Origin: Caldimonas manganoxidans ATCC BAA-369
GTDB lineage: Bacteria; Pseudomonadota; Gammaproteobacteria; Burkholderiales; Burkholderiaceae_C
Reading direction: 5' to 3'
DNA length: 64,000 bases
NCBI RefSeq assembly: GCF_000381125.1
Contig: NZ_KB905948.1
Location: 1-64,000, forward strand
Part shown: positions 29,730 to 38,005 of the stretch, one piece after another
Layout: every line of letters begins with the position of its first letter
Position numbering within the stretch: the stretch's first letter is position 1
Program-made: the position numbers and the translations under genes
The notes under the pieces: generated by a model
Databases searched by the model: none
The model's input: only the letters and a program-made list of their open reading frames with translations
Told to the model about the DNA's origin: nothing

Positions 29730-31628
29730 TCAGCGCAAATAGTCCAGTTCCAGCCGCTGCTGCAGCCGCCGGGCCAAGCGAAAGGTTTCCTTGAGCATGC
29801 GGCGGTCGATGTCGTTGAGTTGGGCCACGTCGATGCGGTTGGGCTGCTCGGGCATTTCCTCGGCGCCGATCTGCACGCGCAAGCGCAGGGTTTGCAAGAA
29901 TTCGAAGCCGGCGATCCAAGCCTGGCTCTCCTGCGGCTCCACGCCCATGGCCGGGGCAGCCTGCTCCAGGCGCGCGCGCGTGCCCGTGGCCGTGACGCCA
30001 TGGGCCAGCGCATAGACACGGGCGGCCGCCACGAACAAGGCCGCGCCTTGCATCTTGAGGTCCAGCCACTGGTGGGGGCCGTCGCGGGTGGTGTCCAGCC
30101 CGCCCAACCAGTTCAGCGGCACGCGCAAGCGCAGCGCCAGCTCACTCATCTGGCGCAAAAAGCGCGGCACGGCACGGGCCCGGCGATGCACGAGCTGGCG
30201 CATGGGCTCCAGCAGCGCGGCTTGACCGGCCAGCGCTCGGAAGTCGAAAAAGATGCTGGCATGCAGCAAGTCCTCGGGGGCGCCGTGCTCGATCCAGTGG
30301 TCGAAGCGCGCACACCATTCGCGCGGGGTCAAGCACCACTGCGGGTTCATCGCCATCACCCCGCCCTTGCACAGCGGATAGCCGCAGGCCGCCAACCCTT
30401 CGTTGACGGCTTGGGCGAAGGCCAGCCAGCGCGCGCGCTCGCGCTCGGGCGCATCGCTGTGGAAGACCAGTCCGTTGTCCTGATCGGTGGCGATGGTCTG
30501 TTCGCCCCGACCTTCGGAGCCCAGCGCGATCCAGCAGGCTTGCTGCAGGTCCAGGCCATGCGCCTGGGCCATCAGTTGCACCAGGCGCGAGGTCAGCACG
30601 TCGTTGAGATGGCTGACGAGCTCGGTGAGCTGGCGCGCGCGCAGGCCCTGGGCCAGCAAGCTGCGCGCGAAGCGACGAATGTCGGGAGCCACCGACCGCA
30701 GCGCCGCCAGATCGCGGGCATGGCGCAGGTCGGCGCTGAGTTGTTTGAGCGACAGACGTTGCAGCGCGAAGAGGTCGCGCTCGCTGAGCAGGCCCACCAG
30801 TCGCTCGCCGTCGAGCACCGGCACATGGCGAATCCCATGACGGGACATGAGCAAGGCGGCATCTTGGGCCGTGTCGTGCGCGGCCAGGGTGTGCACCGGC
30901 CGGGTCATGACTTCAGCCACCGGCAAGGACAACGGCCGCTGCGCCAAGGCCACGCGGCTGAGCACATCCTGGCGGGTGAGGATGCCTTGCAGGCGGCCGC
31001 CGTCGTCGGTGATCAGCATCGCACCCAGACGCTGGTCGTGCATGGTGCGCAGCGCCTGCGCCAGCGGCGTGTCGGGCCGGCACGTGACGGGCTGGCGGCG
31101 CACCAGGTGCGCCAGCGCCGTCTCGAAGGACTGCTCGGCCAGGGTCTGGGATGCGGCATCGGCCTGGATGGCGCGACGCGACAGGGTGAGATATTGCAGG
31201 ATGCGCCCGCTGAGGAAAGCGGCGAACGGCGGGCTGAGCGCGGCCACCGCATCGACGGCTGGGCGTGGGATCAGCAAACACCAGCCCGGCTCGGTGGCGG
31301 TGTAGGTGGCGGTCACGGGCCGGGCGCCCATCAAGGCCCCGACAGGAAAGACATCGCCGCGTTCGTATTGGAAACCCGTGGCTTCCAAATCGGCCAGCCC
31401 GCGTCGGCCGGTCACCGCGCCGGCCAGCACGACGTACAAGGTGTGGACCGGGCCATCCTCGGGACGGCGCAGCACCTGGCCGCTGGTGCAACGCAGCAAG
31501 GTCGCGGCTTCGAGGAGCTGCTCGACATGGACCGGCTGCATCTGTGAGAACGGTGGATGCGGCTGCAGCATGGCCAGCCATTGCGGCCGCCCGGGACGGG
31601 GGGTGGCAGTTGGGGCCGACGTGTCCAT
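29730..31628 (-). CDS. cNMP-binding/CBS/DUF294 putative nucleotidyltransferase
   Basis: A 632-residue signalling protein of a known domain layout. It has an N-terminal cyclic-nucleotide-binding-like domain (about residues 20-140), and two CBS domains (about 180-295) with PLAQALRTMHDQRLGAMLITDD and PVLDGERLVGLLSERDL. A DUF294 nucleotidyltransferase domain follows with IALGSEGRGEQTIATDQDNGLVF, containing the GlnD-like GSxxR and TDxDN motifs, and then a DUF294 C-terminal helical domain. The family is thought to nucleotidylate an unknown target in response to adenine nucleotides. It starts 27 bp after gspC on the same strand and may be co-transcribed with it. Confidence 0.88.
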   Translation of the reverse strand: MDTSAPTATPRPGRPQWLAMLQPHPPFSQMQPVHVEQLLEAATLLRCTSGQVLRRPEDGPVHTLYVVLAGAVTGRRGLADLEATGFQYERGDVFPVGALMGARPVTATYTATEPGWCLLIPRPAVDAVAALSPPFAAFLSGRILQYLTLSRRAIQADAASQTLAEQSFETALAHLVRRQPVTCRPDTPLAQALRTMHDQRLGAMLITDDGGRLQGILTRQDVLSRVALAQRPLSLPVAEVMTRPVHTLAAHDTAQDAALLMSRHGIRHVPVLDGERLVGLLSERDLFALQRLSLKQLSADLRHARDLAALRSVAPDIRRFARSLLAQGLRARQLTELVSHLNDVLTSRLVQLMAQAHGLDLQQACWIALGSEGRGEQTIATDQDNGLVFHSDAPERERARWLAFAQAVNEGLAACGYPLCKGGVMAMNPQWCLTPREWCARFDHWIEHGAPEDLLHASIFFDFRALAGQAALLEPMRQLVHRRARAVPRFLRQMSELALRLRVPLNWLGGLDTTRDGPHQWLDLKMQGAALFVAAARVYALAHGVTATGTRARLEQAAPAMGVEPQESQAWIAGFEFLQTLRLRVQIGAEEMPEQPNRIDVAQLNDIDRRMLKETFRLARRLQQRLELDYLR

Positions 31629-31655
31629 GGGCGGGCGACGCAGCCGGGGCCGGGC

Positions 31656-32138
31656 TCAGGACGTGCGGCCCTCGGGACGTGCCACCGGCAAGGTGCCGGT
31701 TTGAGGCGCCGGCAGCGCAGGCAGCTCCAGCGTGAGCGTGGCGGGCCCCTCGCGGGGTCCGAGGGATGCGCTGCGGTGGCTCAGGCCGAGCAACACGAGG
31801 TCGCCATCGACGACGCTGCCCAGCGCATAGGCGCGAGGGGTCTTGCCGTCCACCGCGATGAGCGCCGCGCCTGGCCCAGGGCTGCCGGGCGCAGGCGCCA
31901 TCACGCCGACGAGTTTGAAGCGGCTGCTTTGTGCGCTGGGCGCCGGGGCCGCCGGGCCGGCTGGCTGGGGGCCACCGCCCAACAAGCGCAGCACGGAGAC
32001 GGCGCTGCCGGACGAAGCCACCACCGTGCCGGCATGCGGCGGCACTGGCAGCGGTGCGCTGCCCAGGCGCAAGGCCCAGAACACCATGCTGGCGGCGGCC
32101 AAGGCCCAGATGACGAAGGCACCGAGTTGGGCGATCAT
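31656..32138 (-). CDS. gspC: Type II secretion system protein GspC
   Basis: The inner-membrane clamp protein that links GspD to the pseudopilus platform. The 160-residue product has one N-terminal transmembrane helix (ALAAASMVFWALRLG), a Pro/Ala-rich linker and the periplasmic homology-region domain. That domain has FKLVGVMAP, ALIAVDGKTPRAYALGSVVDGDLVLLGLS, the conserved GspC core. The PDZ domain of longer GspC proteins is absent. It is divergent from the rest of the gsp cluster, sharing a 134-bp intergenic region with gspG. It may form an operon with the CBS/DUF294 gene. Confidence 0.85.
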   Translation of the reverse strand: MIAQLGAFVIWALAAASMVFWALRLGSAPLPVPPHAGTVVASSGSAVSVLRLLGGGPQPAGPAAPAPSAQSSRFKLVGVMAPAPGSPGPGAALIAVDGKTPRAYALGSVVDGDLVLLGLSHRSASLGPREGPATLTLELPALPAPQTGTLPVARPEGRTS

Positions 32139-32272
32139 GGTCCCATTATGATGGATGGCCGTCGGCAGTGGCGAGGTGGGCTGTCACCTGCGCGGCTCAG
32201 CGCTGGCGCTATGCTGCGCGCAGACGGCGGCCTGCTGCCGCTGTTTCGGTGGACCCTGAACCCGCGAAACCC

Positions 32273-32728
32273 ATGACTTCGACCTCGACTTCTAGGCGGC
32301 CGCGCGCCGCCCGTCCTTGCCACCACGGCGGCTTCACGCTGATCGAGCTGATGGTGGTGCTGGTGGTGATCGGCATCCTGGCCGCGCTGATCGTGCCCAA
32401 TGTGCTGGACCGCGCCGACGACGCCCGGGTGACGGCCGCGCGCACCGACGTGAACAATCTGATGCAGGCGCTCAAGCTGTATCGCCTGGACAATCAACGC
32501 TATCCCACGGCCGAGCAGGGCTTGCAGGCGCTGGTGGCCAAGCCGACCACGGCGCCGATTCCGCCGAATTGGCGGCCCTACCTCGACAAGCTGCCCAATG
32601 ACCCCTGGGGACGCCCCTACCAATATCTGAACCCCGGTGTGCGCGGCGAGATCGACGTGTTCAGTTTCGGCGCCGACGGCCAGGCCGGCGGAGACGGCCT
32701 GAACGCGGACATCGGGTCTTGGCAGTGA
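32273..32728 (+). CDS. gspG: Type II secretion major pseudopilin GspG
   Basis: The main subunit of the periplasmic pseudopilus that pushes substrates through GspD. The 151-residue precursor has a prepilin peptidase site HGG|FTLIELMVV with Glu at +5, then a long hydrophobic helix. The globular domain shows the GspG signature NQRYPTAEQGLQALV, PWGRPYQYLNPG and the calcium-site-like FSFGADGQAGGDGLNADIGSW ending. The ATG at 32273 gives a 22-residue leader, slightly long but without a better start. It is the first gene of the plus-strand gsp operon. Confidence 0.95.
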   Translation: MTSTSTSRRPRAARPCHHGGFTLIELMVVLVVIGILAALIVPNVLDRADDARVTAARTDVNNLMQALKLYRLDNQRYPTAEQGLQALVAKPTTAPIPPNWRPYLDKLPNDPWGRPYQYLNPGVRGEIDVFSFGADGQAGGDGLNADIGSWQ

Positions 32729-32825
32729 CCGCCCCGGGCCCGGTGGTGCCTGCGGTGTGCGTGTCATGGCCTCGTTCGGCCCCCTCGGCGCGGCCGGATC
32801 CGCCAGGTCGGTGCGAGGGTTGGCG

Positions 32826-33284
32826 ATGATGCGGGCGGTTCCCAGGTGCGGCGACCGTGCCCTCGGTTGGGCGCGCCGGCGCGGCTTCACTCTGCTGGAA
32901 CTGCTGATCGTGGTGAGCCTGATGGCCGTGGTGGTGGGCACCCTCAGCCTGGCGGTGCGCGATCCGCAGGCCACCGCGCTGGAACGCGAGGCCGAGCGCT
33001 TGGCCGCGCTGCTGGAATCGGCCCGGGTCGAGTCGCGGGCTTCGGGCGTGGGGGTGCGCTGGGTCCCGACCGAACAGGGTTTTCGCTTCGTCGGCCTGCC
33101 CGATGGCCTGGCGCTGCCCACGCACTGGTTGCATGAGGGGTTGCGTGCCGAGGTCTATGGGGCCGGTGGACTGACGCTCGGTCCGGACCCGCTGATCGGG
33201 GCGCAGCGCGTGACGCTGTTTTTGGAGGACCGGCGTCTGACCGTGGCCACCGATGGTCTGCAAGCCTTTGCGATCGTGCCATGA
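32826..33284 (+). CDS. gspH: Type II secretion minor pseudopilin GspH
   Basis: A minor pseudopilin thought to help build the pseudopilus. It has a basic leader ending RRRG|FTLLELLIVVSL with Glu at +5, then a helix and a small beta domain (RVESRASGVGVRWVPTEQGFRFVG). The start is uncertain. ATG 32826, followed by a second ATG at 32829, gives a 20-residue leader with GAGGG upstream; GTG 32757 or ATG 32766 would give longer leaders without a ribosome site. The stop overlaps the gspI start by 4 nt. Confidence 0.88.
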   Translation: MMRAVPRCGDRALGWARRRGFTLLELLIVVSLMAVVVGTLSLAVRDPQATALEREAERLAALLESARVESRASGVGVRWVPTEQGFRFVGLPDGLALPTHWLHEGLRAEVYGAGGLTLGPDPLIGAQRVTLFLEDRRLTVATDGLQAFAIVP

Positions 33285-33643
33285 AGCCTGGGACACGAGG
33301 ATTCACGCTGATCGAGGTGCTGGTGGCGCTGGCGGTGGTGGCGCTGGCCTTGTCCGCCGGCTTCAAAGCCGCCGGTGCGCTCAGCAGCAACGCGCAGCGT
33401 CTGAGCGACAACATGGCCGCGCAGTGGTGCGCGGAGAATCAGCTCGCCGGCCTGGTGCTGGCGCGGCAGTTCCCCTCGGTGGGGGACGCCAGCTTCGCCT
33501 GCGAGCAAGCCGGCCGGGCGTATGTGGGGCTGTTGCAGATCCGACCCACGCCCAACCCCAATTTCCGGCGCGTCGATGCCCGCGTCAGCACCCCCGAGGG
33601 GCTGCCGCTGGTGAGCCTGTCGACCATCCTGCCCCGGTACTGA
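33281..33643 (+). CDS. gspI: Type II secretion minor pseudopilin GspI
   Basis: Core of the GspI-J-K tip complex of the pseudopilus. The 120-residue precursor has a short leader TRG|FTLIEVLVALAVVALALSAG and the GspI-typical CAENQLAGLVLARQFPSVG segment near residue 50. The ATG overlaps the gspH stop (ATGA), so translation is coupled. It ends 2 nt before gspJ. Confidence 0.93.
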   Translation: MKPGTRGFTLIEVLVALAVVALALSAGFKAAGALSSNAQRLSDNMAAQWCAENQLAGLVLARQFPSVGDASFACEQAGRAYVGLLQIRPTPNPNFRRVDARVSTPEGLPLVSLSTILPRY

Positions 33644-33645
33644 AG

Positions 33646-34257
33646 ATGCGGCCACGCCGAGGCTTCACACTCATCGAGGTGCTGGTCACCGTCAGCATCT
33701 TGGCCATCGTGGCAGCCATGGGTTGGCGCGGGGTGGACGGCATCGTGCGCACCAAGGACATCGCCGAGGCCCGGCTGGATCAGATGCTGCGGCTGAACAC
33801 CGTGCTGGCGCAATGGGAAGCCGATTTGGCCGCGCTGCATGACACGCGGGTGGTGCCGGCCCTCAGCTTCGACGGCCGCGCCGCGCGGCTGACGCGACGC
33901 AGCGAGCAAGGCGTGCAGATGGTGGTGTGGAGCCTGCGCGCTCAGCAATGGCATCGCTGGAGCAGCGCGCCGGTGACGCGCAGCGCCGAATTGCAAGAGG
34001 CCTGGATGCGCTCGTTGCAGTTGCTGGACGGCGACGTGGGGGATCTGGCCGCCTTGCCCGGCGTGGCGCAGTGGCAACTTTATTTTTGGCGCAACAACGC
34101 CTGGACGAATCCCCAGTCCACGGGCGACCAGTCGGCCAACGACCCGCGCAGCCAAGCCCTGCCCCAGGGCGTGCGCCTGGTGCTGACGCTGACGCCGCAG
34201 TCGGGACTGTCCGGCGAGGTCACGCGCGATATCGTGTTGCGATTGAGGGCCGAATGA
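33646..34257 (+). CDS. gspJ: Type II secretion minor pseudopilin GspJ
   Basis: Second tip-complex pseudopilin, 203 residues. The prepilin site is RRG|FTLIEVLVTVSILAIVAAM. Family features follow: GWRGVDGIVRTKDIAEARLDQ, WEADLAALHDTR and the C-terminal PQGVRLVLTLTPQSGLSGEVTRD (given here in part). The start lies 2 nt after the gspI stop; the stop overlaps the gspK ATG by 4 nt. The same frame stays open upstream through gspI, but the prepilin leader fixes the start. Confidence 0.92.
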   Translation: MRPRRGFTLIEVLVTVSILAIVAAMGWRGVDGIVRTKDIAEARLDQMLRLNTVLAQWEADLAALHDTRVVPALSFDGRAARLTRRSEQGVQMVVWSLRAQQWHRWSSAPVTRSAELQEAWMRSLQLLDGDVGDLAALPGVAQWQLYFWRNNAWTNPQSTGDQSANDPRSQALPQGVRLVLTLTPQSGLSGEVTRDIVLRLRAE

Positions 34258-35195
34258 GAACCGCAGCCCGCCGCCGCCCCCGTGGAGCCGCGTTGCTGAC
34301 GGCCATGATCATCGTGACCGTGGTGGCCACCTTGGCCAGCGGCATGCTGTGGCGGCAGTGGCGCTCGGTGCAGATCGAAGCGGCCGAGCGCAGCCGTGCG
34401 CAGGCGTCGTGGATCCTCACCGGCGCGCTGGACTGGGCCCGGCTGATCCTGCGCGAAGACCGGCGCTCCGGCTCGGTCGATCACCTGTCCGAGCCCTGGG
34501 CCACGCCGCTGGCCGAAGCACGTCTGTCCACCTTTCTGGCCGTCCAGCCCGGCGACGCGGAGGCCGCGCCGGATGCCTTTCTGGCCGGACGCATGAGCGA
34601 CTTGCAAGGCCGCTTCAATCTCACCAATCTCGCGCAAGCCGCCGATGCCGCGCAGCCCCACCGGCAAGCGCTGCAGCGCTTGTGCGAGCTGGTCCATGTG
34701 GACCCGAGCACGGCCGATCGGCTCGCCGCCGGCTTTGCCGCGCCGCCCACCGGGCAAGACGCCGCCGCCGATCGCCCCCTCATGCCACCCACCCCGCAGT
34801 TGCTGGGCTGGCTCGGCTTGGATGCCGCCACGGTGCAGGCGCTGGCCCCTTATGTGGCCGTGCTGCCTCGGCCCACGCCGGTCAATCTGAACACCGCCTC
34901 GCGCGAGGTGCTGGCTGCGGTGCTCGGCGTGGACCTGGCCAGTGCCGACCGGCTGGTGCAGCATCGCCAGCGCTCACCGTTTCGCAGCCTGGCCGAAGCC
35001 GCCCCATTGTTGCCCCCAGGGACGAATTTGTCGGACCAGCAAGTCGGCGTCAGTTCGGACTTCTTCGAGGTGCTGGGGCAGTTGCGCATCGATCAGCGCG
35101 CCGTGCAGGAGCGCTCGCTGGTGGAGCGACGGGGGCTGCAGGTGGTGTCGCTGTGGCGCGAACGCAGCGCCCTGGTGCTTGGTCAGGGGCGCTGA
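34254..35195 (+). CDS. gspK: Type II secretion minor pseudopilin GspK
   Basis: The large minor pseudopilin that caps the pseudopilus. The 313-residue precursor has the leader RPRG|AALLTAMIIVTVVATLA. It lacks the +5 glutamate, as is normal for GspK. A large globular insert follows with ASWILTGALDWARLILRED, SDLQGRFNLTNL and VNLNTASREVLAAVLGVDLASADRLV, a helix-hairpin-helix-like segment typical of the family. It overlaps gspJ by 4 nt. A 109-bp gap with a palindrome separates it from gspL. Confidence 0.93.
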   Translation: MRTAARRRPRGAALLTAMIIVTVVATLASGMLWRQWRSVQIEAAERSRAQASWILTGALDWARLILREDRRSGSVDHLSEPWATPLAEARLSTFLAVQPGDAEAAPDAFLAGRMSDLQGRFNLTNLAQAADAAQPHRQALQRLCELVHVDPSTADRLAAGFAAPPTGQDAAADRPLMPPTPQLLGWLGLDAATVQALAPYVAVLPRPTPVNLNTASREVLAAVLGVDLASADRLVQHRQRSPFRSLAEAAPLLPPGTNLSDQQVGVSSDFFEVLGQLRIDQRAVQERSLVERRGLQVVSLWRERSALVLGQGR

Positions 35196-35219
35196 AGCCC
35201 CCGGTCGGGCCGGCTGGCG

Positions 35220-35237
35220 ATGTCCCCCCGGGGACAT
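35220..35237. repeat. 18-nt palindrome in the gspK-gspL gap
   Basis: ATGTCCCC-CC-GGGGACAT is an 8-bp inverted repeat with a 2-nt centre. Just after it TTCACA (35252-35257) and CATAAT (35277-35282) with 19 nt between could be a weak promoter for gspL onward. Either a protein site or a cruciform; no function shown. Confidence 0.4.
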
Positions 35238-35304
35238 GGCCGCGACATTTCTTCACACCAGGGGTGAAGGGATGCGCATAATGTGTTGATTTGAAACGCC
35301 TTCC

Positions 35305-36558
35305 ATGAGTGTGCTTGTCATCTCGCTGGCCCCCAGGCCGCGCCTGAGTGCGCACAGCGACTCCGCCGCAGAGTCGGCCGCCGCATTGCGCGCGCCGAGC
35401 GAGTACGACTATGTGTGGAGCCGCGACGGCCTGACGCCCCACCGGCACGGCCGTTGTGCGCCCGCCCTGCTGCCCCGGGCCGACAGCGTCGCAGCCGTGG
35501 TGGCCGCCGAAGATGTGTCTTGGCACCGCGTGACCTTGCCCAAAGCCCCGCAGGCGCGCCTGCGGGCCGCGTTGGTCGGGGTGCTGGAGGAGATGTTGCT
35601 CGAGGAGGCCGAGGACACCCATCTGGCAGTGGCTCCGGCCGCGCGGGCCGGGGAAGACACCTGGGTGATCGCGACCCACCGGGCCTGGTTGGTCGCGCAG
35701 CTGGCCGCGCTGGAGGCCGCTGGCGTCGTCGTCGATCGGGTCGTCCCGCCGGCCGAGCCCGGCGAGCCCAGCCGCGCGTATTTCTACCTCGACGACTCCG
35801 GCGAGGACGAACGTCTGCGGATGGTGTGGGCCCGCCCCGACGGGGTGCTGTCCCTGCAGCCGACGGGCACCTGGCTGCGCCAATGCCTCAGCGAGCTGCA
35901 ATCGGGGGACTGGGGCGTGTCCTGGGCCGCCGAACCGGCGGCCGTGGCCGCTGCCGAGGCCATGCTGGGACAGCCCGTGGACGTGTGGCCGCGCCCCGAG
36001 GCAGCGCTGCAGGCGGCTCAATCGGCCTGGAACCTGCGCCAGTTCGAGCTGAGCAGTCGGCCGCGCGGTGTGCGCGCACTGCGCAAAGCCTGGAGCACCC
36101 TGCTTGGGCCGACGTGGCGTCCCGTGCGGCTGGGCCTGGCCGTGCTGCTGGGCGTGCAGCTCGTGGGGCTGAATGCCTGGGCCTGGAAACAGCGACAGGA
36201 GCTGCAAGCCTTGCGGGCCGAACAAGTGGCCTTGCTGCAGGCCACGTTTCCGCACGTGCGCGCGGTGCTCGACGCCCCCGTGCAGATGCAACGTGAAATC
36301 GAGCTGCTGCGTGCCCGTGCCGGCCGCCCGGGGGAGACCGATCTGGAGCCGATGCTGCAAGCGGTGGCCCGGGCCTGGCCGCCAGGCCGGGTGCTCGAAG
36401 GGCTGAGATTCGAGCCCGGGCAACTCACCCTGGCGGTGGGCGACTGGCCCGACGAGGCCATCGCCGAGCTGGCCCGGCAGCTCGCCCCCGAGGGCTGGGC
36501 CGTGGAGCGCAACGGCCCTCAAGTCACCGTGCGACGCTCCATGGGAGGGCGCTCATGA
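35305..36558 (+). CDS. gspL: Type II secretion system protein GspL
   Basis: Inner-membrane platform protein whose cytoplasmic actin-like domain recruits the GspE ATPase. The 417-residue product has a large N-terminal cytoplasmic domain (about residues 1-270, with DSVAAVVAAEDVSWHRVTLP and LEEMLLEEAEDTHLAV). One transmembrane helix follows near 275-295 (PVRLGLAVLLGVQLVGLNAWAW), and then a periplasmic ferredoxin-like domain. Its stop overlaps the gspM start by 4 nt. It is the first gene after the only sizeable gap in the cluster. Confidence 0.92.
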   Translation: MSVLVISLAPRPRLSAHSDSAAESAAALRAPSEYDYVWSRDGLTPHRHGRCAPALLPRADSVAAVVAAEDVSWHRVTLPKAPQARLRAALVGVLEEMLLEEAEDTHLAVAPAARAGEDTWVIATHRAWLVAQLAALEAAGVVVDRVVPPAEPGEPSRAYFYLDDSGEDERLRMVWARPDGVLSLQPTGTWLRQCLSELQSGDWGVSWAAEPAAVAAAEAMLGQPVDVWPRPEAALQAAQSAWNLRQFELSSRPRGVRALRKAWSTLLGPTWRPVRLGLAVLLGVQLVGLNAWAWKQRQELQALRAEQVALLQATFPHVRAVLDAPVQMQREIELLRARAGRPGETDLEPMLQAVARAWPPGRVLEGLRFEPGQLTLAVGDWPDEAIAELARQLAPEGWAVERNGPQVTVRRSMGGRS

Positions 36559-37058
36559 CGCTGGAGGAACTGCGTCAGCACTGGCAGCAACGGCTGCGCT
36601 CGCGCTGGAGCGCGCTGGACGAGCGTGAACGCCGCCTCATCCGCGCCGCCGCCGCGATGGTGCTGCTTGCGCTGCTGTGGGCCGTGGGGCTGCAACCGGC
36701 GCTGCGCACCTTGCGCGACACCCCGGCGCGGCTGGCCGATGTCAGCACCCAATTGCAACACATGCAGCGCCTGGCCCAAGAGGCCCGCAGCCTGCGTGAA
36801 GCGCCCACGGTGGCCATGGTGCAGGCCACGCGGGCCCTGCAGGCCGCCGCCGAGCGGCTGGGCCCATCAGCCCGCTTGAATCTGCAGGGGCCGCAGGCCA
36901 CCTTGGTCGTGCAAGGCGTGCCCGGCGACCTGCTGTGGACCTGGCTGGGCGAGGCCCGCAATGCGGCGCGGGCCCGTCCGGTGGATGTGCAGCTCACCCG
37001 CAGCGGCAATGGCTACAACGGCACCATCGTGCTGGTGCTCGGTGGAGACGCGCCATGA
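36555..37058 (+). CDS. gspM: Type II secretion system protein GspM
   Basis: Bitopic inner-membrane partner of GspL. The 167-residue product has a short basic cytoplasmic segment with SALDERERRLIRAA, a single transmembrane helix (about residues 34-50, AMVLLALLWAVGLQPAL), and a periplasmic domain. The latter has ARLADVSTQLQHMQRLAQEARSLR and a C-terminal strand YNGTIVLVLG. Length and layout are normal. It overlaps gspL and gspN by 4 nt each. Confidence 0.9.
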   Translation: MTLEELRQHWQQRLRSRWSALDERERRLIRAAAAMVLLALLWAVGLQPALRTLRDTPARLADVSTQLQHMQRLAQEARSLREAPTVAMVQATRALQAAAERLGPSARLNLQGPQATLVVQGVPGDLLWTWLGEARNAARARPVDVQLTRSGNGYNGTIVLVLGGDAP

Positions 37059-38005
37059 GCTGGCTGGCCACCCGCCTGGGCCGCTGGCGCGCTGGCCGCC
37101 GTCGGGCCGATGCACGGGATTCGCACTTTGCGGTCTCGCAGTTCGGACCGTCCCGCTTCGGCGCTTCGCGCTTCCCCGTGTCGCGCTTGGACTCAGCCGC
37201 CAGCGCCGCCGCCCGGGCCCGCCAAGCCCGTTTGCGCCGTTGGAGCTGGGCCGGCGCCCTCACCGGTGCGCTGCTGGCCGTGCTGTTGTACGCCCCGGCC
37301 ACGTGGCTGGCCTCGGCCGTGGCAGCCGCCAGCGGCGAACGCGTGCTGCTGGCGCAGGCCCGGGGCACGGTCTGGAATGGCGATGCGGTGCTGGTGCTGT
37401 CTGGCGGCCCGGGCAGCCGCGACGCCGCGGCCCTGCCCGGGCGCCTGCACTGGAGGCTGCGGCCCGCCGGTCTGGGCGTCAGCGTGCGGCTGAGCCAGTC
37501 CTGTTGTCTCCATGGCGAGGTGGGACTGCGCGTGCGCGCCGGTTGGTCGCGCCTGTCGGTGCAACTGCAAGCCCCGCCGGACTGGGCGGCTCAGTGGCCC
37601 AGCGCCTTGCTGGGCGGCCTGGGCACGCCCTGGAACACGTTGCAGCTCGGCGGCGTGCTGCGCCTGTCCAGCCCGGGCCTGACGCTGGAAAGCGCCGCCG
37701 GCCGATGGCTGGTGCAAGGCCGCGCCGACCTGGACATCCTCGACGCGTCCTCGCCCCTGGTCACGCTCAGTCAGCTGGGAAGCTATCGCTTGAGCCTGTT
37801 CAGCAACGAGCAGGGCCAGGTGCAAATCGTGCTGTCCACCCGGGAAGGCGCGCTGCAGCTCAGTGGCGATGGCCTTTGGGGGCCCAGCGGCGTACGCTTC
37901 CGAGGCGAGGCCCGCGCCAGCGAAGGCTTCCAGGACGCGCTGGACAATCTTCTGAACATCATCGGGCGGCGTGATGGCGCGCGCTCGGTCATCTCGATCG
38001 GATGA
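37055..38005 (+). CDS. gspN: Type II secretion system protein GspN
   Basis: An accessory T2SS protein found in a subset of systems. The 316-residue product has an unusual N-terminal extension rich in Arg/Ser/Ala with a repeated SQFG/SRFG/SRFP pattern (about residues 24-45). A transmembrane helix follows (about 67-90, WAGALTGALLAVLLYAPATW) and then the GspN periplasmic domain with ARGTVWNGDAVLVLSGG and LPGRLHWRLRP. Its stop overlaps the gspD start by 4 nt. The role is not well defined; it may scaffold the envelope-spanning complex. Confidence 0.88.
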   Translation: MSWLATRLGRWRAGRRRADARDSHFAVSQFGPSRFGASRFPVSRLDSAASAAARARQARLRRWSWAGALTGALLAVLLYAPATWLASAVAAASGERVLLAQARGTVWNGDAVLVLSGGPGSRDAAALPGRLHWRLRPAGLGVSVRLSQSCCLHGEVGLRVRAGWSRLSVQLQAPPDWAAQWPSALLGGLGTPWNTLQLGGVLRLSSPGLTLESAAGRWLVQGRADLDILDASSPLVTLSQLGSYRLSLFSNEQGQVQIVLSTREGALQLSGDGLWGPSGVRFRGEARASEGFQDALDNLLNIIGRRDGARSVISIG

